64,000 bases of DNA, taken from Tetramitus jugosus. Lineage: Eukaryota > Heterolobosea > Eutetramitea > Acrasida > Vahlkampfiidae. Shown piece by piece: positions 63,437 to 64,000 of this stretch. A program made the translations under genes and the position numbers. The notes beneath the pieces were generated by a model. That model saw only the letters and a list, made by a program, of their open reading frames with translations. It was not told the DNA's origin and ran no database searches. Numbering within the stretch: the stretch's first letter is position 1; each line of letters starts with the position of its first letter. The DNA is taken from the NCBI GenBank assembly GCA_937625935.1, contig OW569345.1, positions 1-64,000 on the forward strand, written 5' to 3'.

Positions 63437-63750
63437 AAGATTCAACGTTGTATGCTCCACTCCGTAAAAACGGTTCCCTTTGTTCTATCCGGTAACAGGC
63501 CTGCTTATGTATACTGGGCCGTAAATGCTCTCGTGATATAATTAGTCACGAATCAAATCTTTTCTTGTTGACTCAATGAAATTCATTCCTAAACAGGGAA
63601 AGAAAACCTTGCGAAGCTTATTCTTCAACAGCAGTGAACACCTCAAACTGAACACATCAACAACTCAACTAACCTGGAGAAAACAGCAAAGCAAGCAGAG
63701 AAAAACCAACAAGAACAACAGCAACAACAAACAACCACTATAGTATCACC
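63437..63750. other. Intergenic region
   Basis: 314 nt. The last ~90 nt before the ATG at 63751 are CAA/AAC-rich (for example CAACAGCAACAACAAACAACC). No gene or other structure could be supported in the rest. Confidence 0.5.
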
Positions 63751-64000
63751 ATGAGTCACTACAACAAGAACTACGCATCAACCAGCTACAACAGCTACAA
63801 CAGCTACAACAGCTACAACAATGAATACAGCTCTGATCCCTTTGGTAATCAATACTTTCACTTTGGTTTCGGTGTTGACACTGGATTGAAGGCAGAGTTG
63901 GGACTGACAGACTTGTCTAGTCCCCTGTACAGCAACGAAAACAAGAGCTCTTCTTATGAAGAATTGGACAAGCAAAAGGGTCCACTCCATGAATTCAAAG
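63751..64000 (+). CDS. Ser/Tyr/Asn-rich protein, 3' end outside the window
   Basis: The reading frame from the ATG at 63751 stays open to the end of the window (83 codons and one base). It begins MSHYNKNYASTS and continues with four S-Y-N units encoded by exact 9-nt repeats (AGCTACAAC, 63784-63819). A Gly/Phe-rich segment and an acidic/Ser-rich segment follow (DLSSPLYSNENKSSSYEE). The CAA-rich leader supports the start. The family is not recognisable from this fragment; a prion-like or intrinsically disordered N terminus is visible. Confidence 0.7.
   Translation, partial: MSHYNKNYASTSYNSYNSYNSYNNEYSSDPFGNQYFHFGFGVDTGLKAELGLTDLSSPLYSNENKSSSYEELDKQKGPLHEFK

Overview
The window is the left end of a linear eukaryotic chromosome. 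It opens with 833 nt of (CCCAAA)n, so the G-strand telomere unit is TTTGGG. About 1.25 kb of gene-free subtelomere follows, then 26 protein-coding genes packed closely on both strands. Intergenic gaps are short. Introns are few and short (51-143 nt) with GTATGT-, GTAAGT- or GTTTGT-type donors. AATAAA often sits within about 25 nt of the stop codon, and CAA-triplet leaders often precede the ATG. Together with the AT-rich codon use, the many RCC1-repeat, RGS and C2 proteins, and a probable nexin-dynein regulatory complex gene (so the cell makes flagella), this suggests a free-living amoeboflagellate such as a heterolobosean of the Naegleria type. That assignment is inference; no rRNA or organellar marker is present.

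Layout. 1-5.1 kb: telomere, subtelomere and a transposon-derived C2H2 zinc-finger gene. 5-24.5 kb: surface, secreted and signalling genes. These are a giant RCC1/EGF/REJ/GPS-like type I membrane protein, a ricin-type lectin with DUF4476, a phospholipase D-family protein, a hypothetical protein, a quinone oxidoreductase, a secreted beta-propeller, an RCC1-like protein, a peroxiredoxin-RGS fusion, a secreted esterase, an F-box-like protein and a twin CX9C protein. 24.8-41.8 kb: the 5545-residue ribosome-assembly ATPase midasin (Rea1/MDN1), in four exons. 41.8-55.1 kb: mostly housekeeping genes. These are an EFM7-like eEF1A methyltransferase, a phosducin-like CCT co-chaperone, a DRC9/10-like flagellar protein, a CH-filamin-IQGAP-type RasGAP protein, histidyl-tRNA synthetase, mitochondrial uL23, a ThiF/E1-like enzyme and a Clp-N-like membrane protein. 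55.5-57.5 kb: an apparently intact PIF/Harbinger-like (DDE_Tnp_4) transposase gene. 57.6-64 kb: a PH-like/C2/LURP-one-like protein, PRP39, a C2 plus EF-hand protein, and a Ser/Tyr/Asn-rich gene cut by the window edge.

Several genes appear as two or more separate reading frames. I joined them where phase-compatible GT-AG introns restore one protein: the RCC1-like gene at 18 kb, the esterase, midasin, the DRC gene, the transposase, the PH/C2/LOR gene, PRP39 and the C2-EF gene. Several apparent long ORFs begin at GTG or TTG. For these I took the first sensible ATG, since this is a eukaryote.

The most interesting observations are these. Two midasin introns look homologous to each other and split the Walker A motifs of AAA1 and AAA5 at the same codon boundary. 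The telomere unit TTTGGG is unusual, with variant units only near the tip. There is a peroxiredoxin-like/RGS fusion and a CH-filamin-IQGAP-GAP architecture. No tRNA, rRNA or CRISPR could be supported.
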